Assembly: GCA_946478635.1 (NCBI GenBank)
Contig: CAMLCX010000395.1
Span: 1 to 5,007 of the forward strand
Direction: 5' to 3'
Origin: an uncultured Pseudomonadota bacterium
GTDB lineage: Bacteria; Desulfobacterota_B; Binatia; UBA9968
Length of the DNA stretch: 5,007 nt
Shown here: piece after piece, positions 1-4,355 of the stretch
Layout: every line of letters begins with the position of its first letter
Numbering within the stretch: the stretch's first letter is position 1
Translations under genes and position numbers: made by a program
Notes under the pieces: model-generated
Told to the model about the DNA's origin: nothing
Database searches by the model: none
The model's input: only the letters and a program-made list of their open reading frames with translations

Positions 1-384
1 GCGCGTGCGCGACTGGCACTGACGTTCACCCTTCTCACTTTCTGCCTCGACGATTCGAGCATCGAGCTTTACCGGTTTGCCGGCGGCCGCAGTAAGAAAT
101 GGGAATCTCCTGAAGCCCGGCGCGAGTTTCACTGGGATCGCGCTCGTATCAAGTTTGGCCTGACTGGAGACGACGTGTACGACGATGAAGCATCCGAGCA
201 CTGGGCCGAAGAAGAGATGCTTCATGAGGCATTGAACCACTGGGACAAGAGCAATCCCCGCTACCGGTGGTGGGATCGGACTCCGCTCCGCGATCTGGAC
301 ACAGAGCGGCAGTTGCTATTGTACGAGATCTCCCAAAAGCTCAATTCAAAAGCGCCGCGCCGCAAACCGAGCAGCCGCCGTTAG
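1..384 (+). CDS. 3' part of an unrecognised protein (5' end outside window)
   Basis: The frame is open from the first base to a TAG at 382-384, giving 127 residues without a start before a GTG at 175, so the gene most likely begins upstream of the window. The visible part is rich in Trp, Arg, Asp and Glu, with an acidic patch (DDVYDDEASEHWAEEE, residues 57-72) followed by WDKSNPRYRWWDRTPLRDLD. It ends in a basic Lys/Arg/Pro/Ser tail (KAPRRKPSSRR). I see no membrane segment or catalytic motif and do not recognise the family. A shorter product starting at GTG 175 (69 residues) is possible but has no obvious ribosome site. No terminator hairpin is evident after the stop. Reading frame and composition support a real coding region; function is unknown. 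Confidence 0.6.
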   Translation, partial: ARARLALTFTLLTFCLDDSSIELYRFAGGRSKKWESPEARREFHWDRARIKFGLTGDDVYDDEASEHWAEEEMLHEALNHWDKSNPRYRWWDRTPLRDLDTERQLLLYEISQKLNSKAPRRKPSSRR

Positions 385-561
385 CCACGGAGCGCTCTGA
401 GTGCGGTGCGATGCGAGGCCGCAGAGAAGAACAATGACAGAGCATTTACCTGGTGAATCGACGAGCCGCTAATCAGAGGGTGTAGCAATCCCACCGATGA
501 GGATCTGGCGCAGTTGGCCAAATCCATTTCGCAACGCGCCAGAAAATGTATAGTGTGACCG

Positions 562-744
562 ATGAAACGATTTACGACTGCTACAGCGAAACAACGATTC
601 TCGCTTGTTCTTGACGCCGCGGAACGCGGCGAGTCGGTTATCATCGAACGCCGAGGCGTACGGTTTCGAGTGCAACCGGAACGCCACGCTGCAATAAAGA
701 AGATGCGGCGTAAGCCGATCATCGAGATTGTCGGCGGTCGCTAA
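562..744 (+). CDS. Phd/YefM-type antitoxin, apparently without a toxin partner
   Basis: This 60-residue protein has the compact N-terminal fold signature of prevent-host-death/YefM antitoxins. TATAKQRFSLVLDAAERGES (residues 6-25) corresponds to the usual helix pair, and VIIERRGVRFRVQPE (26-40) to the strand-turn-strand carrying the conserved R-x-G turn. Family members bind operator DNA through this half and neutralise a toxin through the C-terminal half, here short and basic (KKMRRKPIIEIVGGR). No toxin ORF lies on the plus strand after it. The next gene is convergent, and the two 3' ends overlap by 26 bases (719-744). There is no Shine-Dalgarno site. A TATAGT at 549-554 lies 7 bases before the ATG, so a near-leaderless mRNA is possible. 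It could be a solitary regulator, or the survivor of a broken module. Confidence 0.72.
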   Translation: MKRFTTATAKQRFSLVLDAAERGESVIIERRGVRFRVQPERHAAIKKMRRKPIIEIVGGR

Positions 745-1129
745 AGGCGTTTGGCAATGGAGAGCCGATAGACTGCGCTTCAGTAAGAACCCAAAAGAAC
801 ACCGTTGACCCTGCTCGACTTCTGTTTTTTCTTGCATACTTTTCAGGCTCTAAAAGATGTCGCCCTTGTAGCCATCCATTGTTCAATTCCAAGTTGAGAA
901 AACGAAGCATCTTGGGACCCAGCTTGCGAGTAAAGGGAAGTTTAATAGCGTTGCGATAAAGCCAATCCGGCGAAACAGCCAACATCCTGGCGCTTTCTTG
1001 CACCGTGAGCAGTCGATCGTTTTGGCGAAGGTCACGGATCAGAGTTCGAATCTCTTCGCGGACGGCTTGCCGTATCAATTTCAGGAACAGCTCCCCTAAA
1101 TTCACAGCAATCTCATTTGGTGCCTGCAT
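719..1129 (-). CDS. Helix-turn-helix DNA-binding protein, excisionase/HTH_17 type
   Basis: A 136-residue protein. Residues 10-35 form an amphipathic charged helix (LKLIRQAVREEIRTLIRDLR). Residues 40-88 are a MerR-like winged HTH of the kind annotated 'DNA binding domain, excisionase family': LLTVQESARMLAVSPDWLYR, then the wing FTRKLGPKMLRF and a closing LNNGWL. Known relatives bind short sites as excisionases or small regulators. The start at 1129 is chosen because GGAGG (1138-1142) sits 8 bases before this ATG; an upstream in-frame GTG at 1195 has no ribosome site. Residues after about 100 (SRAGSTVFFWVLTEAQSIGS and onward) look unlike the family and may be a run-on past a lost stop. It is the last gene of a minus-strand group, 40 bases after the 41-aa ORF. 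Confidence 0.72.
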   Translation of the reverse strand: MQAPNEIAVNLGELFLKLIRQAVREEIRTLIRDLRQNDRLLTVQESARMLAVSPDWLYRNAIKLPFTRKLGPKMLRFLNLELNNGWLQGRHLLEPEKYARKNRSRAGSTVFFWVLTEAQSIGSPLPNAFSDRRQSR

Positions 1130-1137
1130 GCGAGTTT

Positions 1138-1142
1138 CCTCC
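1138..1142 (-). promoter_or_regulatory. Shine-Dalgarno site fixing the HTH gene start
   Basis: Minus-strand GCGGAGGAAA places GGAGG 8 bases before the ATG at 1129. It argues for that start over the in-frame GTG at 1195, which has nothing comparable upstream. Confidence 0.7.
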
Positions 1143-1169
1143 GCTTCTTTCGTGACTTGGGTCTGGCTC

Positions 1170-1295
1170 TTAGAAATGCCTCGTTTGGGTGACACTTCGT
1201 TTCATGATTGACAGGGACGATAAAAAAATCGGCGCGATGGCCAGTGTTTCATTGACGGCCCTCGCTTTTCGCTTCTCAAGTTCCGTAGCGTCCAT
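1170..1295 (-). CDS. Possible 41-residue small protein between RHH and HTH genes
   Basis: ATG at 1295 to TAA at 1170-1172 encodes 41 residues beginning MDATELEKRKARAVNETLAI. A charged helix-forming N-terminus is followed by a hydrophobic stretch (LAIAPIFLSSLSI, residues 18-30) and a basic tail (MKRSVTQTRHF). AAAGGAG at 1306-1312 lies 10 bases upstream of the ATG. The start overlaps the end of the ribbon-helix-helix-like gene by 20 bases, an arrangement that suggests translational coupling. No family is recognised. The hydrophobic patch is too short and mixed to call a membrane helix with confidence. A chance ORF remains possible; the ribosome site and the placement inside a same-strand gene group are the support. 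Confidence 0.4.
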   Translation of the reverse strand: MDATELEKRKARAVNETLAIAPIFLSSLSIMKRSVTQTRHF

Positions 1296-1467
1296 AGTTC
1301 CGTTTCTCCTTTCTAGAATTGCTTTCGTTTGTTTCGTGGACGGTGTCTTTTTCTGGTAACGCCTGCTCGATGACCCGATTGAGCCATTTGGTCATGGGAA
1401 TACCGGCGCTCTTTGCTACCTGGTAGATTCGAGGAATCAGAATTTCGCTGATCTTTGGGCTGTACAC
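1276..1467 (-). CDS. Ribbon-helix-helix-like small DNA-binding protein
   Basis: A 63-residue protein starting MYSPKISEILIPRIYQVAKS. Residues 4-38 follow the CopG/Arc-like ribbon-helix-helix pattern. A short strand (PKISEI) leads into a first helix (LIPRIYQVAKSAG), a turn (IPMT) and a second helix (KWLNRVIEQAL). A polar, Lys/Arg/Asn-rich tail follows. RHH proteins dimerise and insert the paired strands into operator DNA, often as plasmid repressors or antitoxins; that role is inferred here. The start is GTG with a near-perfect AAAGGAGG (1474-1481) six bases upstream, and an in-frame stop lies just before it. It is the first gene of the minus-strand group and faces the Phd-PIN pair across a divergent gap. 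Confidence 0.68.
   Translation of the reverse strand: MYSPKISEILIPRIYQVAKSAGIPMTKWLNRVIEQALPEKDTVHETNESNSRKEKRNYGRYGT
1306..1312 (-). promoter_or_regulatory. Shine-Dalgarno site of the 41-aa ORF
   Basis: AAAGGAG on the minus strand, 10 bases before the ATG at 1295, inside the coding end of the RHH-like gene. It is the main evidence that the 41-codon frame is translated. Confidence 0.45.
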
Positions 1468-1473
1468 GGCAAG

Positions 1474-1481
1474 CCTCCTTT
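1474..1481 (-). promoter_or_regulatory. Shine-Dalgarno site supporting a GTG start
   Basis: AAAGGAGG on the minus strand with 6-base spacing to the GTG at 1467. It decides the non-ATG start of the RHH-like gene, since the same frame is closed by TAA a few codons upstream. Confidence 0.75.
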
Positions 1482-1692
1482 CGCTGAGTTAGGTACTCGA
1501 TCACGTAAAATCTCCTTTCTTGAGACATTGGTTTTGAACGAACCTTTGTCTCCAGCGTAGGCGAGCGATGGAAAGGCAAAAAGACGGAGAAACTTGTCGT
1601 CCAGGACATTTTTCCAAGGTTTGACAGGGCGTACTAACCAATCTCGTTCACCCCGGATTACGTATTAAGGCAATCCGTTTGTGTCGAGATTA

Positions 1693-1721
1693 TTGACAGA
1701 TTTCTATGGCGGGATTACACT
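1693..1721 (+). promoter_or_regulatory. Sigma70-type promoter of the Phd-PIN operon
   Basis: A consensus -35 TTGACA (1693-1698), a spacer of exactly 17 bases, and a -10 TACACT (1716-1721, four of six consensus bases). Transcription would start near 1728, inside the palindrome that follows, about 48 bases before the antitoxin ATG. Confidence 0.65.
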
Positions 1722-1726
1722 GAACC

Positions 1727-1746
1727 TGAACTAATTAATTAGTTCA
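1727..1746. repeat. Perfect 20-bp palindrome, likely antitoxin operator
   Basis: TGAACTAATTAATTAGTTCA is an exact 10+10 palindrome directly after the -10 box, covering the predicted transcription start of the Phd-PIN operon. Phd/YefM antitoxins autorepress by binding palindromes in their own promoters, so this is the expected operator. The assignment is inferred from position and symmetry. Its AT-rich core also makes an RNA hairpin in the leader possible. Confidence 0.65.
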
Positions 1747-1775
1747 TTCGACATAATAAAGGGAGACTTTATCAG

Positions 1776-2090
1776 ATGGAAAAACGCACCATGCCTAAAC
1801 TAGTCACTGCCTTGACCGCGAGAACTCAATTCGGCCAGATCATGCGCCGCGCCAAGGAGAAGCGCGATCGCTTTGTCGTTGGCAGACGCGGGGAGCCGCA
1901 AGTCGTCATCATGGGGGTGAAAGATTTTATCGACACGATCGCGCCCGCACCTGAATTCTTGCGCCTGATCGGCAAAGAAGCCACCCGAAAGGGAAAATCT
2001 AAAATGACTATGCGGCAGATTGACGCGGAGATTCGCAAATCTCGCCGAGAAAGGCGTTTAAAGTATGGTACTGCTAAAGACCGTACTTGA
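1776..2090 (+). CDS. Phd/YefM-family antitoxin of a PIN toxin
   Basis: A 104-residue protein. Residues 7-48 match the Phd/YefM DNA-binding half: KLVTALTARTQFGQIMRRAK, then FVVGRRGEPQVVIMGVKDF with the conserved RRGEP turn. The Lys/Arg-rich C-terminal part, including MTMRQIDAEIRKSRRERR (residues 77-94), is in the position used by the family to wrap and inhibit the toxin. The start at 1776 has GGGAG (1761-1765) ten bases upstream; the next ATG (1791) lacks one. The 3' end overlaps the PIN toxin start by 26 bases, so the two are co-transcribed and probably translationally coupled. In this family antitoxin, or antitoxin-toxin complex, represses the operon; the 20-bp palindrome upstream suits that. 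Confidence 0.85.
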   Translation: MEKRTMPKLVTALTARTQFGQIMRRAKEKRDRFVVGRRGEPQVVIMGVKDFIDTIAPAPEFLRLIGKEATRKGKSKMTMRQIDAEIRKSRRERRLKYGTAKDRT

Positions 2091-2487
2091 TACCAACGTC
2101 GTAGTCTCTGCCCACCTTGAGCCTGACGGTCTTCCACGAAGAATATTTCAGTTAGCCCTCGCGCAAAAATTTCAATTATATATCTCAAGCGAGATTTTCA
2201 GAGAATATGAAGACGTGCTCTATCGGGACAAGTTCGGGTTTGACCCGGCGACCGTAGCAAAATCGCTGCAAGCTATCAAAAACGCGGCAATAACCGTTTC
2301 TCCGAGACGGAGTCTGTCGGTGTCGCGCGATCCAGACGACAACCGATTTCTTGAGTGCGCCGAGGCAGCAAATGCCGACTACCTTGTCACCGGAAACAAG
2401 CGCCATTTCCCCCAAACTTTCGCTACCACCAGGATCGTCGCCGCCAGAGAATTCGTAGAGATTTTCGCGCTTGGGTTCCAACGGTAA
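2065..2487 (+). CDS. PIN-domain toxin (putative endoribonuclease), PIN_3/COG1569-like
   Basis: A 140-residue single PIN domain. The first catalytic acid is D9 in VLDTNVVVSA. A second lies in the helix SSEIFREYEDVLYR (E47 or E49). The acidic cluster RDPDDNRFLECA (88-99; D89, D91, D92) supplies the third, and NADYLVTGNKRHFP (103-116) is the typical following strand. PIN toxins use these acids to bind Mg2+/Mn2+ and cleave RNA in the cytoplasm. N111 occupies the place where many PIN proteins have a fourth Asp; TGN-x-x-HFP is, from memory, usual in this subfamily. The start overlaps the antitoxin by 26 bases, with a modest AAAGG ten bases upstream. A hairpin terminator follows 14 bases after the stop. 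The target RNA cannot be told from sequence. Confidence 0.88.
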   Translation: MVLLKTVLDTNVVVSAHLEPDGLPRRIFQLALAQKFQLYISSEIFREYEDVLYRDKFGFDPATVAKSLQAIKNAAITVSPRRSLSVSRDPDDNRFLECAEAANADYLVTGNKRHFPQTFATTRIVAAREFVEIFALGFQR

Positions 2488-2501
2488 ATTACCGAGCCAT
2501 C

Positions 2502-2535
2502 AAAAAAGCCCATTTTCACCAATGGGCTTTTCTTG
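2502..2535 (+). terminator. Hairpin terminator after the Phd-PIN operon
   Basis: A perfect 11-bp stem, AAAAGCCCATT (2504-2514) with AATGGGCTTTT (2521-2531), closes a six-base loop TTCACC. The T-run is part of the stem and an A-run lies on the other side, so it could work in both directions. Only the plus-strand operon ends here. Confidence 0.8.
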
Positions 2536-2540
2536 ATCTT

Positions 2541-2570
2541 GACCGGGTTCCGGGGGGACCGGTTCCGGGG
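2541..2570. repeat. GC-rich tandem repeat next to the terminator
   Basis: GACCGGGTTCCGGGG (2541-2555) is followed after one G by GACCGGTTCCGGGG (2557-2570); the copies differ by a single G insertion. The tract is markedly richer in G+C than its surroundings and is immediately followed by TCTAGCTAGC. Its role is unknown; a REP-like element or insertion scar are options. Confidence 0.6.
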
Positions 2571-2609
2571 TCTAGCTAGCATGAGTCGTGCGTTATTAAC
2601 GGCGATAGC

Positions 2610-2783
2610 GTGTCTGATACTGTAACTGCGAACCGATTCTCCAATGACGTTTCTGGGTTGCGGGGCCTGGCCTTTCTTTCTTGCGCAACTATTGCCAAGT
2701 CAAAAGGACCGGCGGACGAAGCTGAGGAGATGTGGCGGTCAAATCTTGACCGATGTCATAAAAAAGTATTCATGAACCCATGA
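2610..2783 (+). CDS. Possible 57-residue ORF coupled to the next gene
   Basis: This frame is open from 2580 to a TGA at 2781-2783. The only likely full-length start is GTG 2610, giving 57 residues that begin VSDTVTANRFSNDVSGLRGL and end EEMWRSNLDRCHKKVFMNP. Its stop overlaps the ATG of the following gene as ATGA, typical of coupled genes. Against it, no ribosome site precedes the GTG, an inverted repeat lies inside it, and no family is recognised. The composition is protein-like, without the Arg/Ser excess seen in most antisense frames. A shorter start at ATG 2730, just after GAGGAG, would give a 17-residue leader instead. Confidence 0.28.
   Translation: MSDTVTANRFSNDVSGLRGLAFLSCATIAKSKGPADEAEEMWRSNLDRCHKKVFMNP
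2736..2752. repeat. Inverted repeat upstream of the 70-aa gene
   Basis: CGGTCAA, three bases, TTGACCG: perfect 7-bp arms ending 27 bases before the ATG at 2780. The right arm contains TTGACC, a -35-like hexamer, although the spacing to TATTCA (2767-2772) is only 15. It could be an operator for the downstream gene. Confidence 0.4.
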
Positions 2784-2992
2784 TGGAGTATTGTGAATTT
2801 TTCGACACGGAAGAAGAAGCGATTGCCACCTGCCGCGAAGTCAATCGAGGACTGAATAGTAGAGACCCAGTATGTTGTGCAGTCGTGGATGGCCCAGAGA
2901 ATAAGTATGCCGTCGTCGATTTAGAAACGGCAAAGGACTTGCTCGACTTCGGCGAAGAATCCCCGCTGCCGTGCCTGATTGTTACCGATTAG
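2780..2992 (+). CDS. Small conserved-looking hypothetical protein, 70 residues
   Basis: The protein begins MMEYCEFFDTEEEAIATCRE and is acidic (many Glu/Asp). It has three cysteines in the body at C18, C32 and C33, and a strand-rich centre, RDPVCCAVVDGPENKYAVVD (residues 28-47). It closes with LETAKDLLDFGEESPLPCLIVTD, which adds a fourth Cys near the end. There is no signal peptide or membrane segment. I recall similar short proteins with CCAVVDGPE and CLIVTD in Verrucomicrobiota or Acidobacteriota, without a known function; this is memory, not a search. ATG 2780 and ATG 2783 are equally possible starts and neither has a ribosome site. The upstream 57-aa frame ends in the same ATGA. Confidence 0.65.
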   Translation: MMEYCEFFDTEEEAIATCREVNRGLNSRDPVCCAVVDGPENKYAVVDLETAKDLLDFGEESPLPCLIVTD

Positions 2993-3034
2993 CTACGGCG
3001 TGCCGGATGAAACCAACTGAATAACTTGCTTGGG

Positions 3035-3050
3035 CAATTCGATTTCCGTT
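3035..3050. repeat. 16-bp direct repeat, left copy
   Basis: CAATTCGATTTCCGTT is repeated exactly at 3675-3690 in the same orientation, 640 bases away. The pair brackets the Lys-rich protein gene and its terminator. It could be a recombination scar or attachment-like site. Confidence 0.6.
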
Positions 3051-3219
3051 GAACCTGTTCGCTCTGGAACAAAAGCCATGTACGTGCTCGTGGCAAAACC
3101 CATGTGGGAACGCTACCTGCTCCACCATCATTTTGACAAGGGCACACACTTTTTGCGACGGCATCGTTTGCATCTGGCCGGTGCTTGATTTCCTCCTCCT
3201 TTGAATGTTAAGTGACGCC

Positions 3220-3558
3220 ATGAATTTATTTGACCTTACAATTACGCAACTCAAAAGGGCGACCGCGATCAAAGAGCAAATCGAGGCTCTGAACAACGAG
3301 CTTCGCGGTATCCTCAGCGGGTCAACCAAATCTGGAACTGCATCAAAGAATCAGCGAACCATGAGCGCTTCTGTGAAAAAGAAGATTGCGGCTGCTCAAA
3401 AAGCCAGATGGGCGAACCTCCGACGAGCTAAATCAGCGACGCGTTCCGTCAAACCCCCTGCGAAAGCTAAGAAGACGACGATGAGCCCGGCAGCCAAAGC
3501 GAAATTGTCGGCCAAATTGAAGGCTTACTGGGCAGCAAAAAAAGCCGGCAAGAAGTAA
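3220..3558 (+). CDS. Lys/Ala-rich protein with two KARWA-type repeats, probably nucleic-acid binding
   Basis: A 112-residue, very basic protein. Residues 5-33 are a helical, coiled-coil-like segment (LTITQLKRATAIKEQIEALN). After a Ser/Thr/Lys linker come two copies of a 19-residue motif, TMSASVKKKIAAAQKARWA (47-65) and TMSPAAKAKLSAKLKAYWA (87-105), identical at 10 positions. They are joined by a Pro/Ala/Lys linker and followed by KKAGKK. This resembles histone-H1-like tails and NUMOD3-like modular DNA-binding helices. Nucleoid or DNA binding is inferred from charge and repeats only. Start 3220 is preferred because residues from there look like the family core; ATG 3205 would add MLSDA. Neither has a ribosome site. 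It has its own terminator, so it is likely monocistronic. Confidence 0.7.
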   Translation: MNLFDLTITQLKRATAIKEQIEALNNELRGILSGSTKSGTASKNQRTMSASVKKKIAAAQKARWANLRRAKSATRSVKPPAKAKKTTMSPAAKAKLSAKLKAYWAAKKAGKK

Positions 3559-3584
3559 TTCATCCTCGGCAATTTCTGATTCAG

Positions 3585-3626
3585 CTAAGCCGCCAACTCC
3601 CGCAAGGGGTGTGGCGGCTTAGTTTT
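3585..3626 (+). terminator. Hairpin terminator after the Lys-rich gene
   Basis: CTAAGCCGCCA (3585-3595) pairs perfectly with TGGCGGCTTAG (3612-3622). The 16-base loop can form an inner CCC-GCAA-GGG hairpin. TTTT follows directly. It lies 26 bases after the stop codon. Confidence 0.78.
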
Positions 3627-3674
3627 AACAACATTCCGTCAAATCAGACTTCGATCGACCACCCTTCTTGCGGC

Positions 3675-3690
3675 CAATTCGATTTCCGTT
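3675..3690. repeat. 16-bp direct repeat, right copy
   Basis: Exact second copy of the sequence at 3035-3050, located between the terminator of the Lys-rich gene and the 3' end of the convergent Fic gene. Confidence 0.6.
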
Positions 3691-3746
3691 TCTCAAGCTG
3701 TGATCAACAAAGTGATAATCGAAAGTCGGAACAAAACAAATTTTCT

Positions 3747-4355
3747 CTACTCAACGAGTTCTTTCATGAACGTCATTAACTCACGGTAATCTTCTTTATC
3801 CGCTGCTTTCATTGCCTCGATATATCGAGATCGAATTTGGTCACCCTCAGAGAAGAGCTGAATCTGTGGCCATTTGGGCAGGGGATGTTTGACCGAGTGA
3901 AAGAAAATGTCAGTGATGAGTCTCGCGTGTCTACCGTTCCCATTGGTGAACGGATGAATCCTGGTAAGTCGGTTCTGTAACCGAGCAGCGATTTCAAGTG
4001 GCGGCATCGAGCCCTTGTCAGAATTCCAATAGCTGAAATCTCTGCACAACAATTTTATCTGTTCAGGTATCAGGTGAAATTCGACACCGATGTTCAGTCG
4101 ATCCGTGCGGTATTTTCCGGCCCAGTCCCAGAACTCACCGAACATGTCGATATGGACCCGGCGGATAAATTCATCGGTCAGCCATTTTGTGCCGGCGCTT
4201 TTTCTTCGAGCTCTATAGACATGTTTATTGTAGGCGCGTGAGATCGCGTCGAGCTCGGCCGCGTTCCGGGCGTGGCGAGTCGTCAGTTGGGTTTGAATAA
4301 GTCCAGACGTATCATCTCCCGGTGTCGCTCCGGATGTCGTGGTCTTGTCACTCAT
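3747..4355 (-). CDS. Fic-domain protein, 'mobile mystery protein B' family
   Basis: A 202-residue protein with a clear Fic core. The catalytic loop HPFTNGNGRHAR (134-145) carries the His (H134), the Mg-binding Asn in place of the common Asp/Glu (N138) and both Arg (R142, R145). Upstream are MFGEFWDWAGKYRTDRLNIG (71-90) and the helix PPLEIAARLQNRL (118-130), as in the family. Fic enzymes usually transfer AMP from ATP to a hydroxyl side chain of a target protein. I do not see a clear [S/T]xxxE[G/N] inhibitory motif, so control may rest with the partner. Start 4355 overlaps the HTH gene stop by 8 bases (ATGAGTGA) and there is no ribosome site, so coupling is likely. The longer frame to 4436 only shadows the HTH gene. 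Confidence 0.88.
   Translation of the reverse strand: MSDKTTTSGATPGDDTSGLIQTQLTTRHARNAAELDAISRAYNKHVYRARRKSAGTKWLTDEFIRRVHIDMFGEFWDWAGKYRTDRLNIGVEFHLIPEQIKLLCRDFSYWNSDKGSMPPLEIAARLQNRLTRIHPFTNGNGRHARLITDIFFHSVKHPLPKWPQIQLFSEGDQIRSRYIEAMKAADKEDYRELMTFMKELVE

Larger units (their letters stand above)
1468..1775. other. Divergent intergenic region between the RHH group and the Phd-PIN pair
   Basis: This 308-base gap separates oppositely transcribed gene groups. Toward the right it holds a promoter (1693-1721), a perfect palindrome (1727-1746) and the ribosome site GGGAG (1761-1765). A weaker 24-base dyad with arms CGGATTAC and GCAATCCG spans 1654-1677. Toward the left there is a second AAAGGAG (1512-1518) before a GTG at 1504. 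I could not find a good minus-strand -35/-10 pair for the RHH group. Confidence 0.6.

Noticed and set aside
385..561. Gap after the first gene, including ATG 434 (12 codons, then TAA) and an open frame ending ISQRARKCIV
   Set aside because: No start with a ribosome site and frames broken within a few dozen codons. A decayed gene is possible but not supported.
469..837. 122-residue minus-strand frame across the orphan antitoxin
   Set aside because: Overlaps both the Phd-like gene and the HTH gene end; composition rich in Leu, Ser and Arg without a recognisable domain.
1313..1609. 98-residue minus-strand frame overlapping the RHH-like gene
   Set aside because: Arg/Lys/Gln/Ser-rich run typical of a shifted frame; the RHH frame in the same DNA has a clear fold. 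Its internal GTG with a ribosome site is listed as a finding.
1826..2188. 120-residue minus-strand frame across the Phd-PIN genes
   Set aside because: Antisense to two well-supported genes, with no start signals.
3078..3188. 36-residue plus-strand frame starting MYVLVAKPMWERYLLHHHFD
   Set aside because: No ribosome site, no promoter, His/Arg-heavy composition, no recognised family.
2982..3329. 115-residue minus-strand frame with a hydrophobic segment near its start
   Set aside because: It begins inside the Lys-rich gene on the other strand, has no ribosome site at its start, and its composition looks like antisense.
3585..3632. Integron attC-like hairpin after the Lys-rich gene
   Set aside because: The arms lack the GTTRRRY and RYYYAAC core boxes, and a T-run follows, so it is read as a terminator.
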